The position numbers and the translations under genes were made by a program. This document shows, one piece after another, positions 12,884 to 23,949 of a stretch of DNA of 64,000 nt (position 1 is its first letter; each line of letters begins with the position of its first letter). Origin of the DNA: Coprinopsis marcescibilis. Its lineage: Eukaryota; Basidiomycota; Agaricomycetes; Agaricales; Psathyrellaceae. The notes beneath the pieces were generated by a model. That model saw only the letters and a program-made list of their open reading frames with translations. It was not told where the DNA came from and ran no database searches. The DNA lies in assembly GCA_004369085.1 (NCBI GenBank), contig ML210309.1, positions 1 through 64,000 on the forward strand. Direction: 5' to 3'.

Positions 12884-13228
12884 TTTTCGAATTCGTTATA
12901 ACCCTTTCTAAAATTCACCAGGCCATATGATTTTATGAATGCTCGGAGATGGCCTCATCTTTTACATCAGACTCTCGTGAGCTGCTGGTTTTAAAGAGGC
13001 TTTGATAGTGGATCCACATGGAAAGCCTTATCGAAAGAGGAGCACATGGTCCTGGACCATCTCCCACTATTTATAGCAAACGATCCCGCTCACCTTCTAC
13101 GTTGCCCCGACAAAGAACGATAAGATCTTGGCGGCACAACAGTTCGTTCCTACGAACTTCCCTTCCCCACACTAGTAGTTTGCGCTGCGTTTCTTATCAA
13201 CCTGATTTCCAGAAGTATTCAAGCATCA

Positions 13229-15871
13229 ATGGCCCCAGATGACGTTTCAGCAAAGAAACCCCTCTCAAGTCTCGCAAAGGATGAAGCGGAGCTGGCCAGA
13301 ATGGGCTACAAACAGGAGCTAAAGTAGGTGAACACTTTTTGAAAACACTATCTAAGATCTTGAGTCACTGACAACACCGTAGGCGGGACCTAGGATTAAT
13401 GCAAGTGCGTGGAGCGCACTTATATCGCCACTGACGCAGAGACTGAGCGATGCACCTGTGTTTATCAGAACTTCGGGGTGAGCGGTGAGCACCTTGAGTA
13501 AAACTAGTCCCCAGTACCGACCTTAGTTTCAGATGTCCTTCTCTATCATCTCAGTCATGACAGGAATTCCATCTTTGTTCTTGTCCGGCCTTGTAAGCGC
13601 CGTTGTCCTGGAAGCACAACCTCACCTCTGAGCTTGATCCCAACAGAATACAGGAGGCCCATCTGTCATGGTCTGGGGATGGGTAATTGTGTGTAAGGGA
13701 GTTATCCAATGCATTCCGTCTCTTTTCCGCTGATCAACTTCTGGACAGCTTGCTTCACTATGTCTGTAGGGCTGGCGATGGCAGGTGCGATAAACATGGG
13801 ACTTGCGCAGTTTTATGTCCTGATGATCACCTAGAGATATGCAGCGCTCATCCAACATCAGGCGGCCCATACTACTGGGCTGCGATGTTATCGAAGAAAG
13901 AACATGCCGCTTTTGCGTCCTGGATTACAGGTGCACCCCATTGCCCTATCGCGAACAGCTTGAGCCTAAAGGCTCTTACTATCGTACAGGCTGGTTTAAC
14001 CTTCTGGGTCAAGTCGCGGTCACAACCGGAATCAGGTAGGCATTTTCACTACCAAGGGTCCTTCAGTAACAGTAACTGACTAAATTTTTGAAGCTTCGCC
14101 TGTGCGAACTTTATATCAACGGCAACAACACTTGGGACATCATTCACACCAACAGCAGCAACCAACATCGGCAAATAATTTATCCTAAGAAGAGCTCTCA
14201 CTGACACTGATGAATCAAACAGGTGTATACGCCGCGGTCCTGTTTACTCAGGGCCTTATCAATACGTTTGGCGTGACTATCCTCCACCAACTTAATAATG
14301 TATCAGTCTGGTGGCATGCCGTCGGAACCATCTCACTGGTGATCGCGATACTCGTGAAGGCTCCGTCTCATCAGTCTGCGAGTTTCATCTTCGGACAGTT
14401 TCTTGATGGAACAGGAGTGGAAAGTATCGGATGGGCAGAGAGGGCTAGCCAGGGATATGTTCTTGTCATTGGTGTGAGCATTAGTGCTGGAAATGTCGAC
14501 ACATGTTCCGCTGACCTTGAAAACGTCCTGTACTAGATCTTAATGGCCCAAGTGAGCGTATCGAGTTTTCAAATGACCTAATCTGCTCACAGATCTACGA
14601 AGTATACTTTGACAGGTGTGATTTCATCTCCCTCTTGGACCGCTCAACTCGCTCAAGGAGTCCATAACAGGCTTCGACGCTAGCGCACATGTAAGCAATA
14701 CGGTTCTTGATCTTCAATTTTTTAAGACTCAGCGATACAACAGATGACAGAAGAGACCCACAATGCAGCTATGTCTGGAAGTATTGGCATCATCATGGCA
14801 ATTGGGGTCTCCGCGATCTTAGGGTGGTTCCTAATTCTTGGGCTTCTTTTTTCCATACAAAATCTTGAAGCCACACTAGACTCGCACACAGGCCAGCCGG
14901 TGACCCAGATATTCCTCGACACCGTTGGGGAGAAAGGTGCCATTGTTCTGATGGTGATCGTCATTGGATGCATGTTCTTCTGTGGGTCAGTTCGGGTGTG
15001 GCCGTCTTATGCCCTTTAAACCATGCTGGACGTGCATGCCGCTGATGCCATATCTATGGTTTACTTAGAACCTTCTCAATTACCTCCAACTCGCGCATGA
15101 TGTACGCCTTTGCACGAGATGGTGGAATCCCAGGCCACAGGTACTTCAACTACGTTAGTCCTAAATGGAAATCGCCTACTCGGACTGGTATGTCAGGTTG
15201 ACAAGGAACTACAATCATACTGCTGACGACCTCCTCGATAGTGTGGCTTGCCTGCACACTCAGCTTCATTTTGGGCCTTCCGAGTCTAGGAAGCGTCGTG
15301 GCTTTCTCAGCCGCTACGTCCATTGCGACCATAGGCTTATACATTTCCTATGGTGAGTGTTTACGCCGATAGACCATGTCAAAAAAATGATGAAAACTGT
15401 CCAAGGCATTCCCATTGCTCTCCGTGTTCTCTACCGCGACAAGTTCATCCGTGGCCCTTTCCATCTCCGAGGTTTCTCCTACCCTATCGCAATCACAGCA
15501 GTCCTCTGGATCTGTTTTATCTCCGTCGTCTTTATCCTTCCACAAGTTAACGTAAGTTTTCGCGTTACTTTGTCTACACTTGCGCTATTCACGGCGGGAA
15601 GATGATTCAAGTTTATTGATGAGATGCGGTGACCTGTGTTCTTTTACTCACAAGAGCTCACGAAATCTTCTTTCCGCAGCCCGTCAATTCACAGACACTC
15701 AATTATGCGATCGTTGCTGTCGGAGTTGTGGTGGTATACAGCGTCGGCTTCTGGTTCTTAAGCGCTAAAAGATGGTTTACAGGCCCAGTTCGACAAATCG
15801 AGCGTGAGTTTACATCAAGGACATTCCGGAGACAGTCAACCGTTGCTGATCAGTCAATTGACTCGGAGTAG
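13229..15871 (+). CDS. Amino-acid permease (APC/LAT family), complete
   Basis: A plasma-membrane amino-acid/GABA-type permease with about 12 membrane spans. It starts at ATG 13229 (MAPDDVSAKKPLSSLAKDEA) and ends at TAG 15871. At least 15 short exons can be joined in frame, including KRDLGLMQ, NFG, SFSIISVMTGIPSLF, NTGGPSVMVWGWVIV, SCFTMSVGLAMA, PTSGGPYYWAAMLSKK, GWFNLLGQVAVTTGI and GVYAAVLFTQGLINTFGV. Later exons give ILMAQ, YTLTG, GFDASAH, MTEETHNAAMSGSIG, SMMYAF-type NSRMMYAFARDGGIPGH and GIPIALRVLYRD. The DASAHMTEET block is a hallmark of the LAT/GABA permease group. One intron (14171-14222) is GC-AG. The last exon reads through a possible donor to end in QSIDSE. Convergent with RRP45 (158-bp gap). 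Confidence 0.93.
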
Positions 15872-16029
15872 TAGATACCCAGGCCTCGGCGTCAGAGAGT
15901 ACAAGCCAGTTAGAAGCAACTCAAGAAAAGTCGCCGGAGGCCAAATCGGTTGTGTGATACGAGGTGGAACCTAGACAAGTAAATTCATGGCTGTGTGTGC
16001 TGTTGGCACATACGGCGTACAAGGTTATT

Positions 16030-17092
16030 TTATATAACCTCTACTTTTGACCTTCGCCACTCCCAGTCCTCTCTAAGTTTAGCGTCTACCAGATCCGAAA
16101 GGTCTTTGGCCTGCGCTACGGCAACCTTGACGAGCCTGAGGATTTCGTCCGTGTCCTGGGGGACGCCACCAAGTTTTTGTAGGACGCAGATCTCCTTTTG
16201 TGCGTTGAGTGCTATCGACATCAGGCCTGCACTGAGCCGTTGTTCGAGTTGCGAAGGGTCGAGGACAGGTGACGTTTCTGAGTCAGGGAAGAAAGCAAAT
16301 GTAAAGCAATAAGGACTATGGTGAATCGCCAAAGGGACAGGTGCTCGTTCCAGAGGAGAGTGCTGTAACGATTTGTAAATCAAGCAACTTAGCATTCGAT
16401 GAAGGGAAATGCGTACCACAATCACTTCGTCTTCACCAATAACCTCTACCTCTGGTCTACGGAAGTGCCGCAGTGCAATAATCCCAGCCAGACACGCACA
16501 GTCAAGCATATTTCCGCCGTCGGTCAGAAAATGAACTGTCAATCTGATATGCCAGACCTAATCATACTTTCTTAAATGATTCTTTGTAAACGGCAAGCAA
16601 CTTACGCGCTGTCCTGCTGAAATGCACAATGATTCCTTGTCCACAGCATCACTTCGTTTGATAGCTTTATCAAGCATACGAGTGATAGTAACTTCCTCTT
16701 CAGAAGGCCTAGTTAAAATGAGATCAGCACCCTTGAATCAAGCCGACGCAATACATACCTACCGACCAGTTTCATATTCGCTGGAAGCCATCGGTGAGAT
16801 CTCAGAGTGTATGGTGATTATCCCTTCAAAAGGACGCTCAGGTGTGGGCTTGACCATCTTCCCTTCCACATACGCGATAACTCTGCCCATGGTGTAAGCA
16901 GAAATTGATACGTAACGACACCGCTACTCACCGTGTTTTTCCAAGTGCACATTCTACCCAGCCCAATTCTGGCCCAAAAGTGATAGTCGGACTTCGCATT
17001 TCCAGAGGTATCCTTCCATCAAGCCTGATATTTTGTTTGAGAGCCCCATAGGTGAACTCTTTCTCCGGAATTGAGGGCGAAGGCGGTCGCAT
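16030..17092 (-). CDS. RRP45: Exosome complex component Rrp45 (EXOSC9)
   Basis: An RNase PH-like ring subunit of the RNA exosome, which processes rRNA and degrades RNA 3' to 5' in nucleus and cytoplasm; in eukaryotes the ring subunit itself is catalytically inactive (established knowledge). Five exons (17092-16932, 16882-16763, 16708-16606, 16557-16417, 16362-16030) give 285 aa. Diagnostic blocks are PSIPEKEFTYGALKQNIRLDGR, cut here to PEKEFTYGALKQNIRLDGR, then GPELGWVECALGKTR, SEISPMASSEYETGR and TDGGNMLDCACLAGIIALRH followed by FRRPEVEV. It shares a 155-bp upstream region with trm112, transcribed the other way. Confidence 0.94.
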
Positions 17093-17247
17093 CGTGGGTG
17101 GAAGAGGATAAAAGGCTCGCGGTTGATTTCGCTTGGAGGTTGCCAATGAGGCTAAAGATAAGATAAGATTGATGATTGAACTCGATCTTATCTCTTCACG
17201 CAGCCGCAAAAGCTTTCTTTCACCTGAACCGCCACCTTCATGCCCCA
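17093..17247. promoter_or_regulatory. Bidirectional promoter between RRP45 and trm112
   Basis: Only 155 bp separate the two divergent start codons, so both promoters and 5' leaders must lie here. No TATA box was seen. The region includes a gataagataagattg stretch (around 17155-17170). Pairing of two RNA-processing/translation genes suggests co-expression, which is an inference. Confidence 0.6.
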
Positions 17248-17784
17248 ATGGTCCGCCTCATAACCCACAATCTGCTTGCTTGCCATGTAAAAAACTGCAC
17301 AGTCAACAACTTTCCTTTGGAATTCAAGAATGTGCAGCTAGAAATCCGGGAGGCTGAATTCAACCCCGATTTCATCAGGGGATTCTTGCCGAAGCTGGAG
17401 TGGAAGGCGTTGGTCGATACGGCGAGACAAGTGCGCAAGTTTGTTTGAATAACACAAGAGTGGTACTCAATTATACCTCTCTATAATAGCTAGGGGATAC
17501 TTCATTACCGACTGAACAGCCAGAGATGATCGACGATGAATTTTTGCAAAACCTGCATCACGTATTGCTCGAGGTGAGTTTTGGATGACTGAACGCTTTG
17601 CACTTGTGACTCAAGCTGCAGAAAAAGATTCATGTAGAAGAAGGCTCTATGATTTGCAACAATTGCAAGCACGAATACCCGATTTCGAGTGGAATTCCAA
17701 ACATGGTGAGCCGCAACGGATCAGGCAATATGACCGACAGCTCATCATATCCTTCAGTTGCTAGCAGAGCATGAAATAGCATGA
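17248..17784 (+). CDS. trm112: Trm112, activator subunit of tRNA, rRNA and eRF1 methyltransferases
   Basis: A small zinc-binding cofactor that stabilises several methyltransferases (Trm9, Trm11, Mtq2 and Bud23 in yeast), which modify tRNA, release factor eRF1 and 18S rRNA. Four exons (17248-17430, 17490-17573, 17622-17705, 17758-17784) give 125 aa, the usual length. It starts MVRLITHNLLACHVKNC; other blocks are FIRGFLPKLEWKALVDTARQ, PEMIDDEFLQNLHHVLLE and EEGSMICNNCKHEYPISSG, ending GIPNMLLAEHEIA. The zinc pairs are C-x4-C at the N-terminus (CHVKNC) and CNNC. The last exon is only 27 nt. It is convergent with the DyP gene. Confidence 0.96.
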
Positions 17785-17933
17785 GGCCCCATTTTAGACC
17801 TGTATCAACCTCGACCGAATTGAAAAAACACATTGTCATTCGTCAAATAATCGTACAGTGGTTGAGTGCGTCACAGTCGAAACAAGATACATCGCATATT
17901 GGAATCATTATATCACATCATCGGATCGGACAT

Positions 17934-19803
17934 TTATTCGGCCTCTGCTTCAACTTCAGCTTCATTCCCAGCCTCAGCACTACGAGGTGGCTTCTCCGAC
18001 AAGGTCTCCTTGAGCGCCTTGATCGAGGGCGTGAAGAAGTATTCACCACCTCGAGGGATGATGAAATCTGGGAATGTCAACTCTCTGGTGGCATCGTTAG
18101 GGTCAAGGCCTGACATCTTGCGAGGAGTGCCCCGGCCGATAAGAGGATCGAGACTGCCACGTCGGTAAGTAATCATCGCAATATGTACCAGCCATCCGAC
18201 TTACCCAGGGACCTCAGGCTGCTGCTCGCCGAATGGGAAATTCGCGTTGTTGGCCCAGCCTGTTGCGATGCGTCAGAACAAAACCCACACGAGCAGTATT
18301 AGCGACGTACTTTGCTGCATGAACTGGAATCCGTTGCTGATGCTACTCTGGTAGCACACGAAGAGCAGCCCACGTTCCTTCTGAGTCTTGTCTTCCTGCT
18401 TCTCGGAAGGAGTGACCTCCGGCCCAAACTGAATGCCACGGCGAGCGATGCGTCGAGACTCGACAGAAATGCCCAAGCTCTCGAGGTCATCACGGGGCAT
18501 GGTCTTGCGTACGTGAGCGGCGAAGGGGCACCTCTGCTGAGAGTTCAGCTGGTCCTTGAATTTGAAATCATTGTTCCTGATCACGACCCGTGAGTCACTC
18601 TACTTGTGTTCATTGAAAGAAATTGAGTGTCTTACCTCTGAGGATCCTTGGCCAATTTAGGATCGTCCTTGAACGGAGTGACATCGATCGGAGCTCCTGC
18701 ATGATTTTGCTTATCAGTTCTTGGGTCACGTCAGGGATGCCGCAATTATCATACCGCTCCTCCATCTACCGACCATCCTCGCGCCTAAAAGCTCGCTACC
18801 CTCCTCTGGAGTCAAATCTTCGAACTTAAGAGGGTTATCCCTCAAGTACTTGTGGAACTCTGGCACTTCCTGGAAAAGATAACGGAAAACCTGGAAGCTT
18901 CCATCGACCGCCCATGGTTCCCTGTTCTGGATTGGATCGCCGTCCTGCCCGGTGAGGAGGATACCTGGCCTAACTTGTGCTGGGCCTGGCAATATCGGAT
19001 CAAAGCCAATAACGGATGGATTAGACACGCCATCCAAGAAACCGAAACTGCGAAGGTAAGTGCACAATTATAATTCCAGGAAGGTAGGACTTACTGTTCG
19101 TGTGCGTGCTCCTTACCAGGTCGCACATCGCCCCTGATGAGCTTGACCTTCTTCACCGAGGGAGTCTTGGAGCCGACACCGAAGATGGCCTCAACTTCTT
19201 TCAACTTCTTGTCGGTCGTGGCGTGGCTTTCACCAGCGATCAAGATCAAGCCATGGATAGGCTGCAAGAATTCTTTCTCCCAGTCTGGCACGACGCCATT
19301 GGGGGTCTCCTTAGTGGGGTCCCCCAGGTTTCGAACAGCATCGTTCAACTGTCCAACGCTAAAGGGGTCGTTGGTGTTACCACCAAACAAGGTGCTATCA
19401 TTGATCCCCAGCTGTTACGGGACGAAAGCGCCGTCAACACCAACGCTCATCATACTGAGGGCGGGGCTTCTTACCTTCTGGAAGCCGAGATGGGAGAATG
19501 AAACGTTGACTCCGACAATCTGGATTAAACCATGACCACCGCGCTTCTTGTGGTCCTCGATGCACTTTCTGTCATGTAGGACTTGGGCAGCGGTCTTGAT
19601 GATGGGGGCAAGCTTTCCGAGTTGGACGCGGAATTTCTTGGTGTCGAGGATCTGGAAGAAATAGTAGAGCTCTGTCTTCTTGGGAATTCCACTCCTAGAG
19701 TCAAGGTCAGAGAAGTCGAACAACGAAGACCACGCAAGAGACTGTACAGGATATCACCCTGGATGTTGTCCAGGTTGAGTTTAGTAGTGGGTGGAGTCGT
19801 CAT
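17934..19803 (-). CDS. Dye-decolorizing peroxidase (DyP-type heme peroxidase)
   Basis: A heme peroxidase that uses H2O2 to oxidise dyes and phenolics; fungal members are linked to lignin-derived substrates. Eight exons (19803-19748, 19694-19475, 19411-19095, 19047-18755, 18696-18636, 18576-18311, 18259-18205, 18153-17934) give 495 aa with all phases consistent. It opens with NLDNIQGDILSGIPKKTE. The GxxDG signature is HFGFLDGVSNP (Asp203, catalytic). The heme-ligand region is RCPFAAHVRKTMPR (His337). LLFVCYQSSISNGFQFMQQ and GLDPLIGRGTPRKMSG follow, with an acidic tail. No secretion signal precedes the NIQGDIL start, unlike many secreted white-rot DyPs, so it may be intracellular or processed differently. 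Confidence 0.94.
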
Positions 19804-20294
19804 GTTGTCGAGTTCAGTGATTTAAGCTATGAGAGAGGTTGATGGATAGGAAACTGAGCTGCTGTCCTCCCAGACTGTCCTCTGTTATGTACCCTTTCTC
19901 AGTTGTGGCCTATTTGCTCAGTGCTTCATTCAACTGTACTTTTGCCGTCCGCAACACCCCTATCCCATACCCCCAAATGCTCCATTTACTCGAGGTAGTG
20001 GTGAATCTAGGACGTTATTTCCCCGCATACCACGGATTGCCGCACGGCTGTTCTTTCCCGAGCTGTTAATCATCACATTCTACTGCCCATTGCATTTCGC
20101 CTGTGCACAGAAGTGTAGTATTACGTTATATATCAGGTCTATTAATGGATTTTCGGCCCCTTTCACTGGTTGTGGAATAGCTGGGCCCCCATTCGTCCCA
20201 CCAGAGCCACACTCAGAACCTTCTCTGTATCCGCAGCACCGTCTTGATCGCCAACTTCTGTTCTGACATACCTCACGATCTTACCTCTGCGGGG
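19804..20294. other. Intergenic, promoter side of the DyP gene
   Basis: A polypyrimidine-rich upstream region of the DyP gene. No supportable gene was seen. Confidence 0.5.
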
Positions 20295-20744
20295 TCAGCT
20301 CCAGCCTCTTTCCACACAAGAATATGCACCATCCTTGGGTTTCCCAGCACAGAAGAAGAGGTCTACACTCACACCGAGATTCCGAGTGAAACGCACTTGT
20401 ATACCGTATGATATGTAGTTGTCAAACCAAATGAAAGGGTTGCGGCAAATGACATAGTTCTGATGGACCTTCTCCCGTCGCAATCCGCTTATTGTGTGTA
20501 CATTATTGCAGCGAATTCCATCCCATGCGGGGCTCAGCTGGTCTTCAGGCTTTACCTCACTCTTGATCACGAAACTGAAGGTCTTGTTAGCCCGCTGCTG
20601 TGTGCTACATTCTACATTCCACCAAACTGCCATTTGCAAGAATGCAAAGCTCAAGCCTGCGACCCCGTCTATCCCTTCCGGCGCTCCCAGTGTGACTCTT
20701 TCAGTATAGAACCCTAAGCACAGCGATTGGAACCATCTAATCAA
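20295..20744 (-). CDS. Hypothetical protein, probable exon(s) of a minus-strand gene
   Basis: A 149-codon open frame of coding-like composition: residues such as GLSFAFLQMAVWWNVEC, KTFSFVIKSEVKPEDQLSP and NPFIWFDNYISYGIQVRFT are not low-complexity and show no stops. An AG precedes the first codon and a GTGAGT donor follows RFTRNLG, so it may be an internal exon with missing partners up- or downstream. I do not recognise the family, and the gene may be incomplete or decayed. Confidence 0.35.
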   Translation of the reverse strand: MIRWFQSLCLGFYTERVTLGAPEGIDGVAGLSFAFLQMAVWWNVECSTQQRANKTFSFVIKSEVKPEDQLSPAWDGIRCNNVHTISGLRREKVHQNYVICRNPFIWFDNYISYGIQVRFTRNLGVSVDLFFCAGKPKDGAYSCVERGWS

Positions 20745-21845
20745 TACGAGTTATCATTTCTGACGGGCGTGCGTCGGCGGAAGTCGACTTGCGACGACTT
20801 TTGGGTATATGGAGCGAATAGATGATGGTTTATCACCCCAGATTCATGTCAAAGACTCCCGGTCGTGGTGTGTAATACGTCTTCATGGAGTACCCGATCC
20901 GAATGACGTCTGGCCAATACGGTCGAAGCTATTATTTTGCCAGCTCAAGGACATCTCAAAGCTGACACTGTTAAGCCGCTGAGGCAGCAATCTATCCGGA
21001 AGAAATATAGAGCGGGTAGTCCGATGGCAAACCCGGGTGCCTCGGTCTTCGACTACAGCGCGCCTTGTCGGCGATGTTGGTCTGACAATTGACAATGCAA
21101 AAGAATCCTTATCTCAACACAGATACAAGCCATGCTGGTCTCTTTGAGCGCTCAGCTTCACTCCTTTACATGGCAGATTAGCCTTCGCGTACCTAATCGG
21201 GCAAGCGCCGCGACAAACGGGGAATGCGGGAGGGCAATGTTGTGCGCCACCTCAAGCAGATTAATCACTGTGCCGTAATCACCAGTCATGTGTGTTGCAT
21301 TCCTCGGTTTGGTACTACGGTTCTCGGCTAGGCTAAGGTAGGCGACTTCACTGTGAAAACAGTCTTCTACCTCTGGTCGCGCCGCATCGTCCCTCAGCTG
21401 TACCTCAAGTTGACATATACGCTTTGTGACAGCGATTAACCCATTGATCGTGCCTCTCTTTTCTAGATCCTCTTCTGACTCAACCGCCAGACAGGGGGTT
21501 TCCGAAAGTACTGCCTAACTTTCTCGGAACACAGACTTGGATCGCCAAAGTTTCAACAAGCGCCTGCTAGCACCATTTCTTCAGTCTTGGCTTATCTCTT
21601 GCAAGAGTAAGCCGAGATGCCGTCACTCAGCGAGCAATCGGGCCGACTATAATAGTCCTTATCACAACTAAATGGTAGATTAAAGTTTACAGGGCAAGAC
21701 TGGAAAGGTTCCTCTGCGGAACCGTCGAGGGAGGAAATCTTACTGAGCCAGTGTAATGTCTTCTCACAAAGTTCGTTTGCTTAGCTTTCCAACTTGGCTT
21801 CATCCATTTTCTGTCATTTACAATAATACACTAAGTGCCCCAATC
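20745..21845. other. No supportable gene
   Basis: Only short frames without motifs occur between the hypothetical exon and the 3' end of the Rieske-DUF455 gene. Confidence 0.5.
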
Positions 21846-23726
21846 TCATGTCTCGTACTCGACGCGCAGCACACTAACGCCGTCCGTTAACTTGCGGATC
21901 TCGTCTACTTCGGCCGTCATTCCGTTCTCGTTCTTTTCAGCAGCCTGAGTTTCGCCCCATTTCCCAACACCTCTCTCACTCTTGGACATCTCACCAGGAG
22001 CCATCTCTCCTTTCAGATCAACATAAAAAGCGGGCGTCAACCCCGCCTTCTCTCGATCCTCAACGTTGAACGGCCCCTTAATCTCACCCACCCACCCATT
22101 CTTCACCTCCTCTCTAAATCTTTCCACAGGGTCTATCCGTCGTTCGGCCCCATCAATGCCTGTCTCACATCCCCACACAAACCAGCGGTGACCAGCCGTT
22201 ACATGCGTTACTTCGTCAGCGTGGACAATCTTCATAACGTCCACTGTATCAACATCCCCTGCTTTCTGGAATTTCTGTATAGTGGCGGGGTTGATGTCAA
22301 GTCCGCGAGCTTCATGAACAAGATGGATGATCGCCAGACGTCCCAATAGGGACTCAGAAGTGGAGAGGGCTGACGACCACAAGTTCGTGTGCAGGGGCAG
22401 AGAACCATATGGCGTATGGGGCGATATTGCAGAAAGGCGGGATGAAAGCAGAGTGCTGAATTTGAAACGACCAGTCAGTCAAGTCACCGTAATGACCTGC
22501 GGGGACCCACGTACAAATGCTTTGATTCATCCAGAGCCATTTTAGTGAAATCGGCGAAAAACGCTGGCGGAAGGTTTGGGTGTTTTGGTCCGAATCTCGC
22601 CATTATGTCCCATCTATTAGTCGACGAATCAGGCTGATTGGTCCAAAGGAGGTGAAGGAAACCCACGCCAAATCGATCCTACAAAGCTCACACCGTCAAT
22701 ATACAGTCTAAAAAACAGATGAATTGCCACTCACGCCCACTGCTCGATGTTAGCCAAAGCATGGAGCATGGCTGCCCTGCCCTTCCGATTCTTGACCTTG
22801 GTAGGATCGACGATGTTACGCGTATATGTCTCATCGCGAGCTGGATATTGCGGTGGTTTAGGGGCCTTGGGTGATTTGTGACCTATCGATTTCAGCTTGC
22901 CGGTGCGGAAGAGATGGACCGCTTGCTTGGTGCGTTCGACCTTGAGAGTAGGATGAGGGGTGTTTAGGATAAGGACTGCCCATTCCATCAGCGTCGTCGG
23001 GGGGTCCTCCAGCGGGACTACTGGATCCATTTCTCGCTCCTGGGGCGTCGGTGCACTTTGGTGGGACTCGCTCTGCACTGGGGGTGGTGGTGGCGGATCG
23101 GCGAACTCTTGGGGGACCGCTGTATCAATAGTGCACAGAAGGCAGTAAGTGGGTAAAGCGTACCTTCCGACACAGGTCTGAGCTCTACGACTCTCCAATC
23201 AGTCCCACCTTCTGGAAGTTCCACCATATACACTTTCATCACACCATCCTCCTCATCTCTCCGAACCTGGACTTTAAAAGTGCATGCTTTGAGTCCAGTA
23301 TCGCTCTTGCCAGTTGATAAATCAAAGTCATATCTGAATTCAAGTATTTGAGAAGAATCTTCAGAGAGAGAGCAATTAATCTCACCTATGCCAGGGACAT
23401 ACAGCGACAACGCTAGATTCGCATTCCTCTATATCCGCATGGGACATATCGGCTCCGAGGTGTGGACACGCAGACTCCATAATGTATATCTGCGAGTAAG
23501 CATCCCTCTCATTCGAATCTATGGCTTCATTGTAGGCCTTGGTGTCGTCACTGGAAGAAAGCCTGAACAAGATCAGGGAGCTGTAGACGTTCTCCTTTGA
23601 CCGAAGCGACAACAGAAATCGCGAGTGCGAAAGTAGTGATTCATAAGGCGAAATCCTAAAGAGACTATGTTCAAACCGTTCTGTTGTAGAATCAGCGAAT
23701 AGAGCACGTACTTACAGCAACGACAT
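21846..23726 (-). CDS. Rieske [2Fe-2S] / DUF455 (ferritin-like) fusion protein
   Basis: Two metal-binding domains in one chain. The first exon is only 11 nt (23726-23716: ATG TCG TTG CT); exon 2 begins at 23655 and restores the frame as ISPYESLLSHSRFLLSLRS. The Rieske domain follows, with CPHLGADMSHAD and CPWHRYDFDLSTG supplying the C-x-H and C-x2-H cluster ligands. A proline-rich linker leads into the DUF455 domain: WAVLILNTPHPTLKVERT, AAMLHALANIEQWAIDLAWD, ARFGPKHPNLPPAFFADF, MALDESKHFTLLSSRLS and LGRLAIIHLVHEARGLDINP, then DVMKIVHADEVTHVTAGHRW. The E...ExxH-like spacing (EQWAID; DESKH; HEARGLD; DEVTHV) suits a ferritin-like di-metal centre. A role as an oxygenase or hydroxylase fed by its own Rieske cluster is an inference. 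It lies downstream of, and in the same direction as, the transcription factor. Confidence 0.85.
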
Positions 23727-23949
23727 GACGGTACGCGAAGAGAAAGTAAATTGGAAATCGATTGATGCGTGCGAAACGCCAAGTACATCATGTCTGTTAT
23801 TTCTGCGATTTCTATCCTATTATTACAATTTCTACTGCACAGTACGTGTAAAGTTCAGAGGTACAGTGGTGACCGGGGACTACTAGATCCATACAAAATA
23901 TACAAGATTGAATCCATAAATATTTCAAGAACATCCCACAAAATTAAAA

